Shown here: positions 50,382 through 59,124 of the stretch, one piece after another | How positions within the stretch are numbered: the stretch's first letter is position 1 | Layout of the letters: every line of letters begins with the position of its first letter | Source: Actinomycetospora succinea | GTDB taxonomy: Bacteria; Actinomycetota; Actinomycetes; Mycobacteriales; Pseudonocardiaceae | Length of the DNA stretch: 64,000 nt | Direction: 5' to 3' | Assembly (NCBI RefSeq): GCF_004363095.1 | Contig: NZ_SNYO01000003.1 | Coordinates: forward strand, 248,001 to 312,000 | Made by a program: the position numbers and the translations under genes | Notes under the pieces: model-generated | Seen by the model: only the letters and a program-made list of their open reading frames with translations | Told to the model about the DNA's origin: nothing | Database searches by the model: none

Positions 50382-51038
50382 TCAGCCCGTGGGGTCGTCG
50401 GTGGCGGGCAGGCCGCCGGGGACGGCGCTGCGCCAGGCGACGAGCTCCCACCCGCTGCCGCGCGGGCGCAGGACGACGCGCCCGCAGTTGCCGACGTGCT
50501 CCTCGTCGCGCGGCGGGGTGCCGACGCCCTCGACCAGCTCCTGGGCCGCGAGCCGCAGGGCCGCGCCGTGCGAGACCAGCACGATCGTGCCGCCCTCGGG
50601 GTGGCGCTCCCGCAGGTCGGCGACGACCGGCACGTACCGGTTGAGCAGGTCCCGCCCGCTCTCGCCGCCGCGGTGGCGGGCGTCGAGGTCACCGTCGAGC
50701 CACCGGTCGACGACGCCCCGGAACTCGGTGACCGCGGGCTCGTCGTTGCGGCCCTCGAGCTCGCCGACCTGCACCTCGTGCACCCCGGTGACCTCGATCG
50801 GCTCCAGGTCGAGGTGCTCGGCGACCAGCGCGGCCGTCTCCACCGCGCGCCGCGCCGGCGAGTGGTAGATCGCGGCCACGCGGCCCTCCGCGCCCTCGGC
50901 GAGCTCGCGTCCCAGCGCGTGGGCCTGGGCGCGGCCGAGGTCGGTGAGCGGGGGCCCGGGCAGCACGGTGTCCAGGACGTGCGCGACGTTCGAGGGGGTC
51001 TGCCCGTGACGGGCGAGGACGAGCCGCAGGTCGCTCAC
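50382..51038 (-). CDS. Histidine phosphatase (phosphoglycerate-mutase family)
   Basis: A 218-residue enzyme of the histidine-phosphatase superfamily. The phospho-accepting motif is LARHGQTPSN; later SPARRAVETA, the acidic VGELEGRN and VSHGAALRL with the second catalytic His are present. Substrate unknown; the branch includes phosphoglycerate mutases, cobalamin-type phosphatases and others. The GTG start overlaps the pheA stop by 4 nt, so the two are co-translated. In several actinobacteria a gene of this type follows pheA. Confidence 0.92.
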   Translation of the reverse strand: MSDLRLVLARHGQTPSNVAHVLDTVLPGPPLTDLGRAQAHALGRELAEGAEGRVAAIYHSPARRAVETAALVAEHLDLEPIEVTGVHEVQVGELEGRNDEPAVTEFRGVVDRWLDGDLDARHRGGESGRDLLNRYVPVVADLRERHPEGGTIVLVSHGAALRLAAQELVEGVGTPPRDEEHVGNCGRVVLRPRGSGWELVAWRSAVPGGLPATDDPTG

Positions 51039-52042
51039 GCGCCGCTCCCGTCGCGCAGGGCGGCGAGCCAGGACGTCGACTCGGTGTAGTCCTTGACGGT
51101 CTGCCCGGGGCCGGGTCCGGCGCCGGTCCCCTCCTCCCCCGCGACGCTCGCGCGCGGGTAGGAGCCGAGGAAGCGCACGTCGGTGCAGCGCCGGCGCAAC
51201 GCGGCCAGCGCCTCGCCCATGGCGGGCTCGGCGACGTGGCCGGTGCCGTCGAGGAAGAACCAGTACTCGCCGCGCCGGTCCTTGAGCGGGCGCGACTCGA
51301 TGCGCGTGAGGTCGACGCCCCGCACGGCGATCTCGGTGAGCACCGCGAGCAGCGCACCGGGGACGTTGACCGTGGTCGCGGCGATCGAGGTGCGGTCGAC
51401 GCCGGTCGGGGCGGGCAGCCCGGGCGCGCCGGGCGGGCGGACCAGCACGAACCGCGTCACCGCGTCCCCGGTGTCGTGCACCCCGGACGCGAGCTCGACC
51501 AGGCCGTGGTGCGCCGCGGCGACCGGCGCGCAGACCGCGGCGTCGACCTCGCCCGCGGCCACCTGCGCGGCGGCGGCCGCCGTCGACGTGGTCAGGCGCA
51601 CCTCCGCGGCCGGCAGGTGCTCGGCGATCCAGCGGCGGGTCTGGGCCTCGCCGTGCGGGTGGGACGCGACGCTGCGGACGTCCCCGAACTCGGTGCCCGG
51701 CCGCACCAGCACCGAGAAGCGCACGGCCAGCAGGATCTCGCGCACGATGACCAGCGGCGGCGTCTCCACCAGGCCGTCCATCGTGGCCGGCACGCCGCCC
51801 TCGACGGAGTTCTCGACCGGCACGCAGGCCGCCTCGGCGTCCCCCGCACGGACGGCGTCGAGGGCCGCGGTGGTGCTCGCGAACGGGAGCAGCGCCGGCT
51901 CCGGGTCGCCGAGGGCGTCGCCGAGCACGGCGGGCGACAGGGTGCGCAGGGCCTGTTCGCAGAAGGTGCCGTGCGGCCCGAGGAACGCGATCCGACGGGT
52001 CGAGCTCCGCTGCGCTCCGTCTCCCGCGCGCTGTCCTGTCAC
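51035..52042 (-). CDS. pheA: Prephenate dehydratase
   Basis: A 335-residue enzyme that converts prephenate to phenylpyruvate in phenylalanine synthesis. The catalytic domain starts RIAFLGPHGTFCEQAL and includes VPVENSVEGGVP and the Thr-containing TRFVLVRPP. The ACT domain (about 215-290) has PGALLAVLTEIAVRGVDLTR and ESRPLKDRRGEYWFFLD, the Phe-binding allosteric motif. A TACGCT 8 nt before the GTG suggests leaderless expression. The N-terminus is slightly extended (16 residues). Confidence 0.95.
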   Translation of the reverse strand: MTGQRAGDGAQRSSTRRIAFLGPHGTFCEQALRTLSPAVLGDALGDPEPALLPFASTTAALDAVRAGDAEAACVPVENSVEGGVPATMDGLVETPPLVIVREILLAVRFSVLVRPGTEFGDVRSVASHPHGEAQTRRWIAEHLPAAEVRLTTSTAAAAAQVAAGEVDAAVCAPVAAAHHGLVELASGVHDTGDAVTRFVLVRPPGAPGLPAPTGVDRTSIAATTVNVPGALLAVLTEIAVRGVDLTRIESRPLKDRRGEYWFFLDGTGHVAEPAMGEALAALRRRCTDVRFLGSYPRASVAGEEGTGAGPGPGQTVKDYTESTSWLAALRDGSGA

Positions 52043-52050
52043 GTCACCCG

Positions 52051-52056
52051 AGCGTA
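52051..52056 (-). promoter_or_regulatory. Putative -10 element, leaderless start of pheA
   Basis: TACGCT on the minus strand, 8 nt before the GTG at 52042. Confidence 0.45.
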
Positions 52057-52075
52057 CGGAAGGCCCGTGACGGGT

Positions 52076-52978
52076 TCAGAGCAGCCCGAGGCGCGCGAGC
52101 TCCGGGCCCGGCGCGGCGACCGCCGTCGAGCCGAACGAGGAGAACAGCGACCGCACCCGCACCGCGGCCTCGGGACCGACGGCGCCGAGCTCGCCGGCGA
52201 GCGCGTCGCCGTCGGTGACCAGCAGCGCCTCGCCGATGCGCTCCTCGACCGGGCTGTCGGTGCCCGGCGCGAGGGCCCGGACGGTGGCCACGAGCAGGTT
52301 CAGCCAGCCGTGGTGGGTGAAGCCGGTGTCGGGGTCGGTGTGCCGGACCGCCGACTGCAGGCCGATGCTCGCGGTGAACGAGCGCCCGGCGCCGACGGCC
52401 AGCGCGAGGAAGCCCGCGACGTCCTGCACGCCGGGGAACGCGCCCGCCCGCCCGCCGCCGCAGCGCAGCTTGGGCCGGCAGCCGTGGTCGACGACACGGC
52501 GCACGCCGTCGAGCCAGTCCTCGGAGCCGTCCGCGTCGGGGCGGCGCGGCTCGACGACCGCGACGAGGTCCTCCGGCACGAACTCGGTCACGCGCTCGAG
52601 CCAGACCGTGTCGACGTCGTGCGGGGCCGGCATCTCGACCGTGCGCGGGTCGAGCAGGGCGGCCCGCGACGAGGTCAGCGACAGCGCCTTGGGTACGCCG
52701 CCGAGGCCGGTGTCGACGGCCAGCGCGATCGGCACGGGCGCCGAGGGACGGCGCTTGACCAGCACCGACACCAGCTCGGAGAGCCGCGAGACGGGGACGA
52801 CCAGCGAGCCCAGCAGGCCGCCGGCGTCGGCGGCGCGGGCGGCGAGGTGCTCGTCGACGACGGTCGCCATGTCCGGCCGCGCGCCCTCGGCCACGAGCGC
52901 GGCGTCGTCGACGATCGCTCGGAGCAGGGCAGGCACACCGTCGACCGGTGCCCCGCCGGCCTCGGGGACGGTGGACAC
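52076..52978 (-). CDS. Conserved-looking alpha/beta protein of unknown function
   Basis: A 300-residue soluble protein with alternating strands and helices (VPIALAVDTGLGGVPKAL, LVAVVEPRR, KLRCGGGRAGAFPGVQDVAG, GFTHHGWLNLLVAT), consistent with a beta/alpha barrel-like fold found in uncharacterised actinobacterial proteins. KLRCGGG and GFTHHGW may be functional sites. No catalytic assignment is possible. The GTG start at 52978 has TACCGT 6 nt upstream, indicating a leaderless mRNA. Confidence 0.75.
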   Translation of the reverse strand: MSTVPEAGGAPVDGVPALLRAIVDDAALVAEGARPDMATVVDEHLAARAADAGGLLGSLVVPVSRLSELVSVLVKRRPSAPVPIALAVDTGLGGVPKALSLTSSRAALLDPRTVEMPAPHDVDTVWLERVTEFVPEDLVAVVEPRRPDADGSEDWLDGVRRVVDHGCRPKLRCGGGRAGAFPGVQDVAGFLALAVGAGRSFTASIGLQSAVRHTDPDTGFTHHGWLNLLVATVRALAPGTDSPVEERIGEALLVTDGDALAGELGAVGPEAAVRVRSLFSSFGSTAVAAPGPELARLGLL

Positions 52979-52984
52979 GTCCGC

Positions 52985-52990
52985 ACGGTA
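52985..52990 (-). promoter_or_regulatory. Putative -10 element, leaderless start at 52978
   Basis: TACCGT on the minus strand, 6 nt before the GTG. It supports the shorter start. Confidence 0.4.
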
Positions 52991-53069
52991 GCGGGCCGCC
53001 CGCCCGGCGCCGCCCACCGGTCCGGGGATCCACTCCCGCCCACGCAGGGTCTCGCGCCGGACGCAGAAG

Positions 53070-53088
53070 TTTGATTAGGCTCCCCTTA
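53070..53088 (+). promoter_or_regulatory. Putative IdeR/DtxR iron box before the DUF2470 gene
   Basis: The 19-mer TTTGATTAGGCTCCCCTTA matches 14 of 19 positions of the IdeR/DtxR consensus, including the whole TTAGGCT core and CCT of the second half. It lies 24 nt before the ATG at 53113 and would overlap the promoter, so iron-loaded IdeR would repress the gene. Confidence 0.6.
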
Positions 53089-53112
53089 GTTCGTCCGCAC
53101 CGAGGGAGTCCG

Positions 53113-53946
53113 ATGGCCAGGAGCCGACCGCCCGCCCCGCCCGTCCCGCCGCCCGCCGAGCGCGCGCGGACCCTCGCGGGCCGGGCCCGCCACGCGGCGG
53201 TGATCGGTGAGGCCCTCGGCGAGGAGGGGGACGAGGGGCTGCGCAACACCCCGACGCTGCACCACGTGCCGTCGACGGGCGCCGCGACGCTCCAGTTCCC
53301 CGAGGACCACCCGTTGGTGCTGCGGGCGCGCGAGCGCGGCGAGGCGCTGCTGCCCGTGATGCTCGAGCTCGCCGACGTCGCGCCGGTCACCGTGCGGCGC
53401 CCGGTGCGCGGGCTGCTCTGGGTCAGCGGGCGGCTGCGCGTGCTGCCGATGCGGGTGGCCCGGCGCGCCGCGCTGCGGATCGCCGCCGAGCTCCCCGACG
53501 AGCGGCTCCTCGACGTCGGCCACGGCGAGACGCTGCTGCGCCTCGAGCCGGCGATGGTCGTGCTCTCCGACGCGGAGGGCACCGAGGCGCTCGCGCCGAC
53601 CGCGATGGCCGCCGCGCCCCCCGACCCCGTCGCGGCCACGGGCGACCCGTGGCTCGCCCACCTCGCGGCCGCCCACGCCGGCACGCTCTCCGCGCTCGTC
53701 CCGCGGCTCCCGCGGCACCTGCGCCGCCCCGGTCACCGGATCTCACCGCTCGGCGTCGACCGGTTCGGTCTGCGACTGCGGGTCGAGACCGAGGGTGACG
53801 ACCACGACGTGCGCCTGCCGTTCGCGGCGCCGCTGTCGTGCCCCGGTCAGCTCGGCGAGGCCGTCCGCACCCTCATCGGCTGCGGCGACGGCGACGGCCA
53901 GGTGCCCGGCCTGCGGCCTACGTCGCGTCCCGCAGCGGGCGCGTGA
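53113..53946 (+). CDS. DUF2470 domain protein, probably iron-regulated
   Basis: A 277-residue protein. The N-terminal ~150 residues resemble the flavin/PNPOx-like part of haem-associated proteins (TLHHVPSTGAATLQFPEDHP). The C-terminal DUF2470 domain (about 175-265) contains DRFGLRLRVETEGDDHDVRLP and a helix with LGEAVRTLIG. DUF2470 is the C-terminal domain of HugZ-type haem-utilisation proteins. GGGAG lies about 5 nt upstream of the ATG. The IdeR-like box upstream supports a role in haem or iron handling. Its 3' end overlaps the convergent DUF3817 gene by 29 nt. Confidence 0.82.
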   Translation: MARSRPPAPPVPPPAERARTLAGRARHAAVIGEALGEEGDEGLRNTPTLHHVPSTGAATLQFPEDHPLVLRARERGEALLPVMLELADVAPVTVRRPVRGLLWVSGRLRVLPMRVARRAALRIAAELPDERLLDVGHGETLLRLEPAMVVLSDAEGTEALAPTAMAAAPPDPVAATGDPWLAHLAAAHAGTLSALVPRLPRHLRRPGHRISPLGVDRFGLRLRVETEGDDHDVRLPFAAPLSCPGQLGEAVRTLIGCGDGDGQVPGLRPTSRPAAGA

Positions 53947-54268
53947 TCTTCCGCTCGGCCACGAACGACACGAACGGGATCGTCCCCGCCAGCGCCACCA
54001 GGACCGCCTTCCCGACCGCCCAGCGGTCGCGGTAGGCGAGGTCCGCGGTGAGCAGCAGGTAGCCCATGTAGAGGAAGCCGTGGATCGGCCCGACGATCGC
54101 GACCACGGTGCCGTCGCCGCCCAGGTACTTCAGCGGCATCCCGACCAGCACCAGCACGAGCAGGCCGACACCGACGACCCACGCGCCGACGCGGTAGCGC
54201 TTGAGCGCGGCGACGACCTCGGGGGTGGGCGGTGCCTCCTGGGTTCGTCCGGTCTCGCTCGTGGTCAC
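53918..54268 (-). CDS. DUF3817 membrane protein
   Basis: A 116-residue protein with three membrane segments ([60 protein letters not shown]). The LKY motif and the GPIHGFLYM signature are typical of DUF3817. The cytoplasmic N-terminus is short and charged. No function is known. The GTG start overlaps the stop of the 54265 gene (GTGA), so the two are co-translated. Its last 29 nt overlap the convergent DUF2470 gene. Confidence 0.88.
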   Translation of the reverse strand: MTTSETGRTQEAPPTPEVVAALKRYRVGAWVVGVGLLVLVLVGMPLKYLGGDGTVVAIVGPIHGFLYMGYLLLTADLAYRDRWAVGKAVLVALAGTIPFVSFVAERKITRPLRDAT

Positions 54269-54696
54269 CGGGGATCGGTCTCCTCGTTCGGGGGTGTCGT
54301 GTCGGCCGCCGCCAGCTCGGCGTACATCGCGTTCCAGCGGGCGCGCTCCGGCGACGGCACACCGTCCATCGCCCCCGCGCCGACACCGACCGGGCGCGGG
54401 CCGAACGGCGAGTCGGCGGGGGCGGCGCGCACGGGCGTGGGCTCGGCGCGGCGGAGGCTCTCGGCCTGCACCTCGGTGAGCGCGTTCGCCTCGGCGCGCA
54501 GCATGCGCCACCACAGCGCGGCGAAGAACAGCCCGAACAGCGGCCACTGGAACGCGTAGCCCGCGTTCAGCAGCGACCCGCCGGGCGACTCGGCGCGCAC
54601 GACCTGCCACCAGGCCATCCCGGCGCACACGGCGACCGCCAGCAGCGCGAGCAGCGTCCACCCGATCCAGCGGGGGGTGACGAGCAGGCGCAGCAC
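54265..54696 (-). CDS. Two-segment membrane protein of unknown function
   Basis: A 143-residue protein. The N-terminus has two membrane segments, [22 protein letters not shown] and [19 protein letters not shown], the first recalling SURF1-type leaders but without a SURF1 domain. A Pro/Ala/Glu-rich cytoplasmic tail (about 70-143) follows with [15 protein letters not shown] near the end. It is coupled to the DUF3817 gene. A TAACCT 7 nt before the GTG indicates a leaderless transcript, which also fixes this start. Confidence 0.72.
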   Translation of the reverse strand: MLRLLVTPRWIGWTLLALLAVAVCAGMAWWQVVRAESPGGSLLNAGYAFQWPLFGLFFAALWWRMLRAEANALTEVQAESLRRAEPTPVRAAPADSPFGPRPVGVGAGAMDGVPSPERARWNAMYAELAAADTTPPNEETDPR

Positions 54697-54703
54697 GTCT
54701 CCG

Positions 54704-54709
54704 AGGTTA
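54704..54709 (-). promoter_or_regulatory. Putative -10 element, leaderless start at 54696
   Basis: TAACCT on the minus strand, 7 nt before the GTG. Confidence 0.45.
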
Positions 54710-54720
54710 CCGACGCGCCG

Positions 54721-55911
54721 TCAAGCGGCGGAGTGGTAGTCGGGCAGCTCGATCCCCTCCGCCGGCGGGCTCGCGAACTTCTCGACCAGCCCACCGAACA
54801 CCGACGACAGCGACCCGGCGAGGCCCAGCACCTTCCGCTGCACCGCCAGACCCGCCCCCGAGCGCGGGTTCATCGCGCGCAGGGCGGCCGGCTTGACGTC
54901 CTGGGCCTGCGCGACGAAGGGCCGCATGCGCTCCTCGTAGCGGGCGAGCGCGGCGTGCACGTCCCCGTCACCACCCAGCTCCCCGGCCAGGATGTACGCC
55001 CCGACGAGCGCCAGCGTCGTGCCGGTCCCGAACGGGCCGGTGGCCCAGGCCGCGTCGCCGAGCACCACGGCGCGCCCGGTGCTCCAGCGCGGGAGGCGGA
55101 TCTGGGCGACGTCGTCGAAGTACAGCGAGGCGTGGTCGAGCGCCGCGAGGACGCGCGGAGCCTGCCAGCCGACGTCGGCGTAGGTGCGGCGGAGCACGGT
55201 CAGCTGGGCGTCGCGGTCGAGCTCGCCGAGCCCGCGGACGTCGGACAGGAAGGCGAGCATCGCCCGCGTGGTGCCGCGGTTGTCGGGGCGCAGGCTGGTG
55301 CTCCGCGAGCCCGGGGCGCTGTGCCAGCGCCACCAGCGGTCGTCGTCCTCGGTGCGCGGGATCGTCAGGTAGGCGACCTGGAGGCCGAGCTCGGTGACCT
55401 CGGCGCCGGGAAGCACCAGCTCGCGGGTGCGCGAGCGCGTGCCCTCGGCGACCACGAGGAGGTCGGCGTCGATCTCCTCGCCCCCGGTGAGACGGGCCGT
55501 GACGCCGTCGCCGTGGTCGGTGACGTCGGCGATCTGCTCGCCGAAGCGGTAGTCGGTCCGCTCGCGGGTGCGCTCGTAGACGAGGCGCGACAGCTCGCCG
55601 CGCAGGATCTCCATCTCGGCGGTCCCGCCGGCGGTGTCGCCCTCCCCGGCCGGGAACTCGGCGACCGCGGCGCCGTCGTCGTCGACGAAGCGCAGGCCCA
55701 CCTCGCCGGTCCCGGCCGCCAGGGCGGCGTCCTCGAGGTCCATGCGGCGCAGCACCTCGCGCCCGGCGCCCCGCACGTCGATGTTCTGGCCCTCGTCGCG
55801 CAGGCGGGACGCGCGCTCGACGACGGTGGTGCGCCAGCCCCGCTCGGCGAGCTGGTGGGCGAGGGCGGGACCGGCGATGCTGGCGCCGGAGATCAGCGCG
55901 TGACGACTCAC
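54721..55911 (-). CDS. FAD-dependent monooxygenase (aromatic hydroxylase/TetX type)
   Basis: A 396-residue flavoprotein of the PHBH fold. The FAD-binding dinucleotide motif is [19 protein letters not shown], with the ribityl motif [21 protein letters not shown] (GD) around residue 290. The middle strand [17 protein letters not shown] is the DG-type motif. These enzymes hydroxylate aromatic rings or inactivate antibiotics; the substrate is unknown. The gene stands alone, 24 nt from the DUF3817 pair on the same strand. Confidence 0.9.
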   Translation of the reverse strand: MSRHALISGASIAGPALAHQLAERGWRTTVVERASRLRDEGQNIDVRGAGREVLRRMDLEDAALAAGTGEVGLRFVDDDGAAVAEFPAGEGDTAGGTAEMEILRGELSRLVYERTRERTDYRFGEQIADVTDHGDGVTARLTGGEEIDADLLVVAEGTRSRTRELVLPGAEVTELGLQVAYLTIPRTEDDDRWWRWHSAPGSRSTSLRPDNRGTTRAMLAFLSDVRGLGELDRDAQLTVLRRTYADVGWQAPRVLAALDHASLYFDDVAQIRLPRWSTGRAVVLGDAAWATGPFGTGTTLALVGAYILAGELGGDGDVHAALARYEERMRPFVAQAQDVKPAALRAMNPRSGAGLAVQRKVLGLAGSLSSVFGGLVEKFASPPAEGIELPDYHSAA

Positions 55912-55980
55912 GGACGCTGGCTACCCCCGTCGCGACCCCGCGCCACCTCGTCCCGTCCGGCCCCCGTGATCGCCCGCCTC

Positions 55981-55986
55981 TACGTT
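55981..55986 (+). promoter_or_regulatory. Putative -10 element, leaderless start at 55994
   Basis: TACGTT, 7 nt, then GTG. It is also a reason to reject the TTG at 55985, which overlaps this element. Confidence 0.45.
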
Positions 55987-55993
55987 GGGCGCC

Positions 55994-56809
55994 GTGACGG
56001 CGCAGGCGGGGTGGCGGAGCTGGATCCGTCCGGCCCCGGTGGACGTCGCCCCGCTCGGCGGGCGCGACCGGCGACTGCTGCACACCGAGCTGATCGTGGT
56101 CTTCGCCGTCACGCTCGGGCTGTCCGGCGTGCGCAGCCTGATCTCGCTGCTCGACGCGCTGTCCTCGCCGGTGCGGCTCGACCAGCGCACGACCGCGATC
56201 GACGAGGCCCTCGCGCGCAACCCGTGGGCCGACCTCGCCGCCCAGCTCGCGGGGTCGTTCGCGCTGGTCGCGTGGGGTGCGCTCGGGCTCCACCTGCTGG
56301 TGCGCGCCGGGTCGGGGCCGCGCGACATCGGGCTCGACGGCCGCCGGCCGGGCCGCGACGCGCTGGGCGCGCTCGGGCTCACCGCGCTGATCGGCATCCC
56401 GGGCCTCGGGCTCTACCTCGTCGCCCGCGCCCTGGGCCTGAACACCACCGTGATCCCGTCGCTGCTCGACGACCACTGGTGGACCGTGCCCGTGCTGGTC
56501 GTCTCCGCGGCCGCCAACGCCTGGGCCGAGGAGGTCCTCGTCGTCGGCTACCTGCTGCACGGGCTGCGCCGGCTCGGCGTCTCCGAGAACCGCGCGCTCG
56601 CGATCTCGGCGGTCCTGCGCGGCTCGTACCACCTCTACCAGGGCTTCGGCGGGGGCCTCGGCAACCTGCTGATGGGCCTGGTGTTCGGGCGGGTGTGGCA
56701 GCGCACCGGCAGGCTCTGGCCCCTCGTCGGGGCCCACGCCCTGCTCGACGTCGTCGCGTTCGTCGGCTCGGCGCTCCTGCGCGGTGTGCTGCCCTTCCTG
56801 CCCGCCTAG
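55994..56809 (+). CDS. CPBP-family intramembrane protease (CAAX-like)
   Basis: A 271-residue protein with about seven membrane segments. The CPBP/Abi motifs are [20 protein letters not shown] (Glu-Glu pair), SGSYHLYQG-like RGSYHLYQG, and [10 protein letters not shown]. Family members cleave within membranes or serve bacteriocin immunity. Leaderless start indicated by the TACGTT upstream. It ends in a CTAG shared with the convergent SDR gene stop (4-nt overlap). Confidence 0.88.
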   Translation: MTAQAGWRSWIRPAPVDVAPLGGRDRRLLHTELIVVFAVTLGLSGVRSLISLLDALSSPVRLDQRTTAIDEALARNPWADLAAQLAGSFALVAWGALGLHLLVRAGSGPRDIGLDGRRPGRDALGALGLTALIGIPGLGLYLVARALGLNTTVIPSLLDDHWWTVPVLVVSAAANAWAEEVLVVGYLLHGLRRLGVSENRALAISAVLRGSYHLYQGFGGGLGNLLMGLVFGRVWQRTGRLWPLVGAHALLDVVAFVGSALLRGVLPFLPA

Positions 56810-57717
56810 CTGATGATCTTGTGGCGCGAGCGCGCCATCATGTTCTCCGGCGCCGGGTCGATCCCGGCGGCGTCGAACAGCTCGGCCATGCGCTCCGGGA
56901 TGGCCTCGGGGTCCCAGCGGTGCCCGTCGCCGCGGATCTCGGCGACCGACGTGAACGGCTGGTAGAGCTCGATCGAGTCGCCCTGGACGCCGAACACCTT
57001 GCCGCTGATGTGCGCGCTGGCGTCCGAGGCCAGGTAGGTGACGAACGGCGCGACGTTCTCGGGGTCGAAGAAGTCGAAGTCGCCGCGGTCGAGCATCGCC
57101 TGCCGCGCCTCGCGCACGTCCGGGGGCAGCAGCGACTCGGTCATGCGGGTCAGCGCCGAGGGCGCGATCGCGTTCGAGGTGATGTTGTAGCGGGCCATCT
57201 CCATCGCGGTGATCGTCGAGAACGCCGCGATGCCCGCCTTCGCCGCGCCGTAGTTCGACTGGCCGAAGTTGCCGAGGATCCCCGAGGTCGAGGCCGTGTG
57301 GACGAGGTGCCCGGGCCGCGAGCTCTCCCGCCAGTAGCGGCACGCCGCCCGCGTCGGGGCGAAGTGGCCGCGCAGGTGGACGCGGATGACGTCGTCCCAC
57401 TCCGCGTCCGACATCTTCACCAGCGTGCGGTCGCGCAGGATGCCGGCGTTGTTGATGACGGCGTCGAGCGCGCCGAAGTTCTCCACGGCCGCCGTGACCA
57501 GCGCGTCGGCGACGTCGGCGTCGGCGACGTCACCGGGCACCGACACCGCGCGTCCACCGCCGGCGACGATCTCCTTGGCGACCTCCTCGCCGGCGTCGCC
57601 GTCGAACTCCGCGACGACCACGGCTCCGCCCTGCCGCGCGCACTCCAGCGCTTCACCACGACCGATGCCGCGCCCGGCACCGGTCACCACGACCACCTTG
57701 TCCTCGAGCAGTCCCAT
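56806..57717 (-). CDS. Short-chain dehydrogenase/reductase
   Basis: A 303-residue classical SDR. The NAD(P)-binding motif [10 protein letters not shown] (residues about 13-22), NNAG, catalytic Ser in TASTSG and the YGAAK pair are all present. The length and the C-terminal extension (about 50 residues) place it near the hydroxysteroid- or MaoC-linked fatty-acyl SDR subgroup used in lipid metabolism, though this is not certain. The ATG at 57717 is preceded by TACTGT at 7 nt, so it is probably leaderless. It is divergent from arcA across 39 nt. Confidence 0.93.
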   Translation of the reverse strand: MGLLEDKVVVVTGAGRGIGRGEALECARQGGAVVVAEFDGDAGEEVAKEIVAGGGRAVSVPGDVADADVADALVTAAVENFGALDAVINNAGILRDRTLVKMSDAEWDDVIRVHLRGHFAPTRAACRYWRESSRPGHLVHTASTSGILGNFGQSNYGAAKAGIAAFSTITAMEMARYNITSNAIAPSALTRMTESLLPPDVREARQAMLDRGDFDFFDPENVAPFVTYLASDASAHISGKVFGVQGDSIELYQPFTSVAEIRGDGHRWDPEAIPERMAELFDAAGIDPAPENMMARSRHKIIS

Positions 57718-57724
57718 GGCGCGC

Positions 57725-57730
57725 ACAGTA
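57725..57730 (-). promoter_or_regulatory. Putative -10 element, leaderless start of the SDR gene
   Basis: TACTGT on the minus strand, 7 nt before the ATG at 57717. Confidence 0.45.
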
Positions 57731-57742
57731 GAGCCGTCGCCC

Positions 57743-57748
57743 TAGGGT
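57743..57748 (+). promoter_or_regulatory. Putative -10 element, leaderless start of arcA
   Basis: TAGGGT, 8 nt, then GTG at 57757. It faces away from the TACTGT of the SDR gene in the same 39-nt gap. Confidence 0.45.
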
Positions 57749-57756
57749 CGCCGACC

Positions 57757-59031
57757 GTGGACGTGCCGTCATCAGGGTCGAGCTCCGCTGCGCTTCGTCT
57801 CCCGCACGTGGACACCGAGGTCGGCCCGCTGCGCACCGTCGTCCTGCACCGGCCCGGCCCGGAGCTCGACCGCCTGACCCCGCGGAACGCCGACCGGCTG
57901 CTCTTCGACGGCATCCCGTGGGTCGAGCGCGCCCAGCTCGAGCACGACGCCTTCGCCGACCTGCTGCGCGCGCAGGGCGTGCGGGTGCTGCTGCTGGGCG
58001 ACGTGCTGCGCGAGTCGCTCGCCGCCGCCCCGGCCGCGCGGGACACGGGCATCGCCGACGCGGTGGACGAGCGCGTCCTCGGGCGCGAGCTGGCCGAGTC
58101 GGTGCGCGGGGAGCTGGCCTCCCTGGGGGACGACGCGCTGGCGGACGCGCTGGTCGGCGGGCGGACGTTCGCCGAGCTCGCCGTCACCGGCGACTCGCTG
58201 GTCCGCGCGATGGCGGGGCCGCTCGACTTCGCCGTCGACCCGCTGCCCAACCTCATGTTCACGCGCGACTCGTCGGTCCGCGTGGGCCCGCGGATCGTGG
58301 CGTCGTCGATGGGGATGCCGGCGCGGCGGCGGGAGGCGTCGCTGGTCGCGCTGGCCCAGCGCCACCACCCCGAGCTCGGCGCGGTGGCCCCGACCGCGCC
58401 GCGCGACCCGTCGGCGGTCGAGGGCGGCGACGTGCTGCTGCTGGCGCCCGGGGTGCTCGCGATCGGGGTCGGGGAGCGGACGAGCCCGGCGGGCGCCGAG
58501 TCGTTCGCGCGGGCGATGTTCGCCGACGGCCTCGCGCACACCGTCCTCGCCGTCCCGATCGCCCAGCGCCGGGCGACCATGCACCTCGACACCGTGGCGA
58601 CGATGGTCGACGTCGACACGATGGTCATCTACCCGGGCGTGCTCGAGGGGCTCGAGGCGTGGACGGTGCGCCCCGACGGCACGGCACCGACGGGTCCGGC
58701 TCCGGCAGGCTTCGCGTCCCAGCACCTGCGCATCACCGGTCCCGAGCCGTTCCGGCCCGCGGCAGCCCGGGCCATGGGGATCGACACCCTGCGGGCCGTG
58801 GACACCGGGCTCGAGTCGGTGGCCGCCGAGCGCGAGCAGTGGGACGACGGCAACAACACCCTCGCCCTCGCGCCCGGGCGGGTCGTCGCCTACGAGCGGA
58901 ACACGACGACCAACGCGCGCCTGGAGGCCGCCGGGATCGAGGTGCTGACGATCGCGGGGTTCGAGCTCGGGTCGGGGCGTGGTGGCCCGCGGTGTCTGTC
59001 GTGCCCGTGGGAGCGTGCCCCCGTGGGGTGA
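57757..59031 (+). CDS. arcA: Arginine deiminase
   Basis: A 424-residue guanidino-modifying enzyme that converts arginine to citrulline and ammonia. Signatures are [34 protein letters not shown]-like [28 protein letters not shown] and the C-terminal [12 protein letters not shown] with the nucleophilic Cys413. The length is normal. The rest of the deiminase pathway (arcB, arcC, antiporter) is not adjacent, so citrulline may be the end product, or the other genes lie elsewhere. Confidence 0.93.
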   Translation: MDVPSSGSSSAALRLPHVDTEVGPLRTVVLHRPGPELDRLTPRNADRLLFDGIPWVERAQLEHDAFADLLRAQGVRVLLLGDVLRESLAAAPAARDTGIADAVDERVLGRELAESVRGELASLGDDALADALVGGRTFAELAVTGDSLVRAMAGPLDFAVDPLPNLMFTRDSSVRVGPRIVASSMGMPARRREASLVALAQRHHPELGAVAPTAPRDPSAVEGGDVLLLAPGVLAIGVGERTSPAGAESFARAMFADGLAHTVLAVPIAQRRATMHLDTVATMVDVDTMVIYPGVLEGLEAWTVRPDGTAPTGPAPAGFASQHLRITGPEPFRPAAARAMGIDTLRAVDTGLESVAAEREQWDDGNNTLALAPGRVVAYERNTTTNARLEAAGIEVLTIAGFELGSGRGGPRCLSCPWERAPVG

Positions 59032-59111
59032 CGGGGTGCTCGTTCGGCGCAGCACGACGTGCGTCCGGCCACAGCCCGCGTCCCCTCACTGCGTTGTTGC
59101 TGCACCCGGCC

Positions 59112-59117
59112 TAGCGT
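59112..59117 (+). promoter_or_regulatory. Putative -10 element, leaderless start at 59125
   Basis: TAGCGT, 7 nt, then GTG. Confidence 0.45.
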
Positions 59118-59124
59118 CCGGTTC

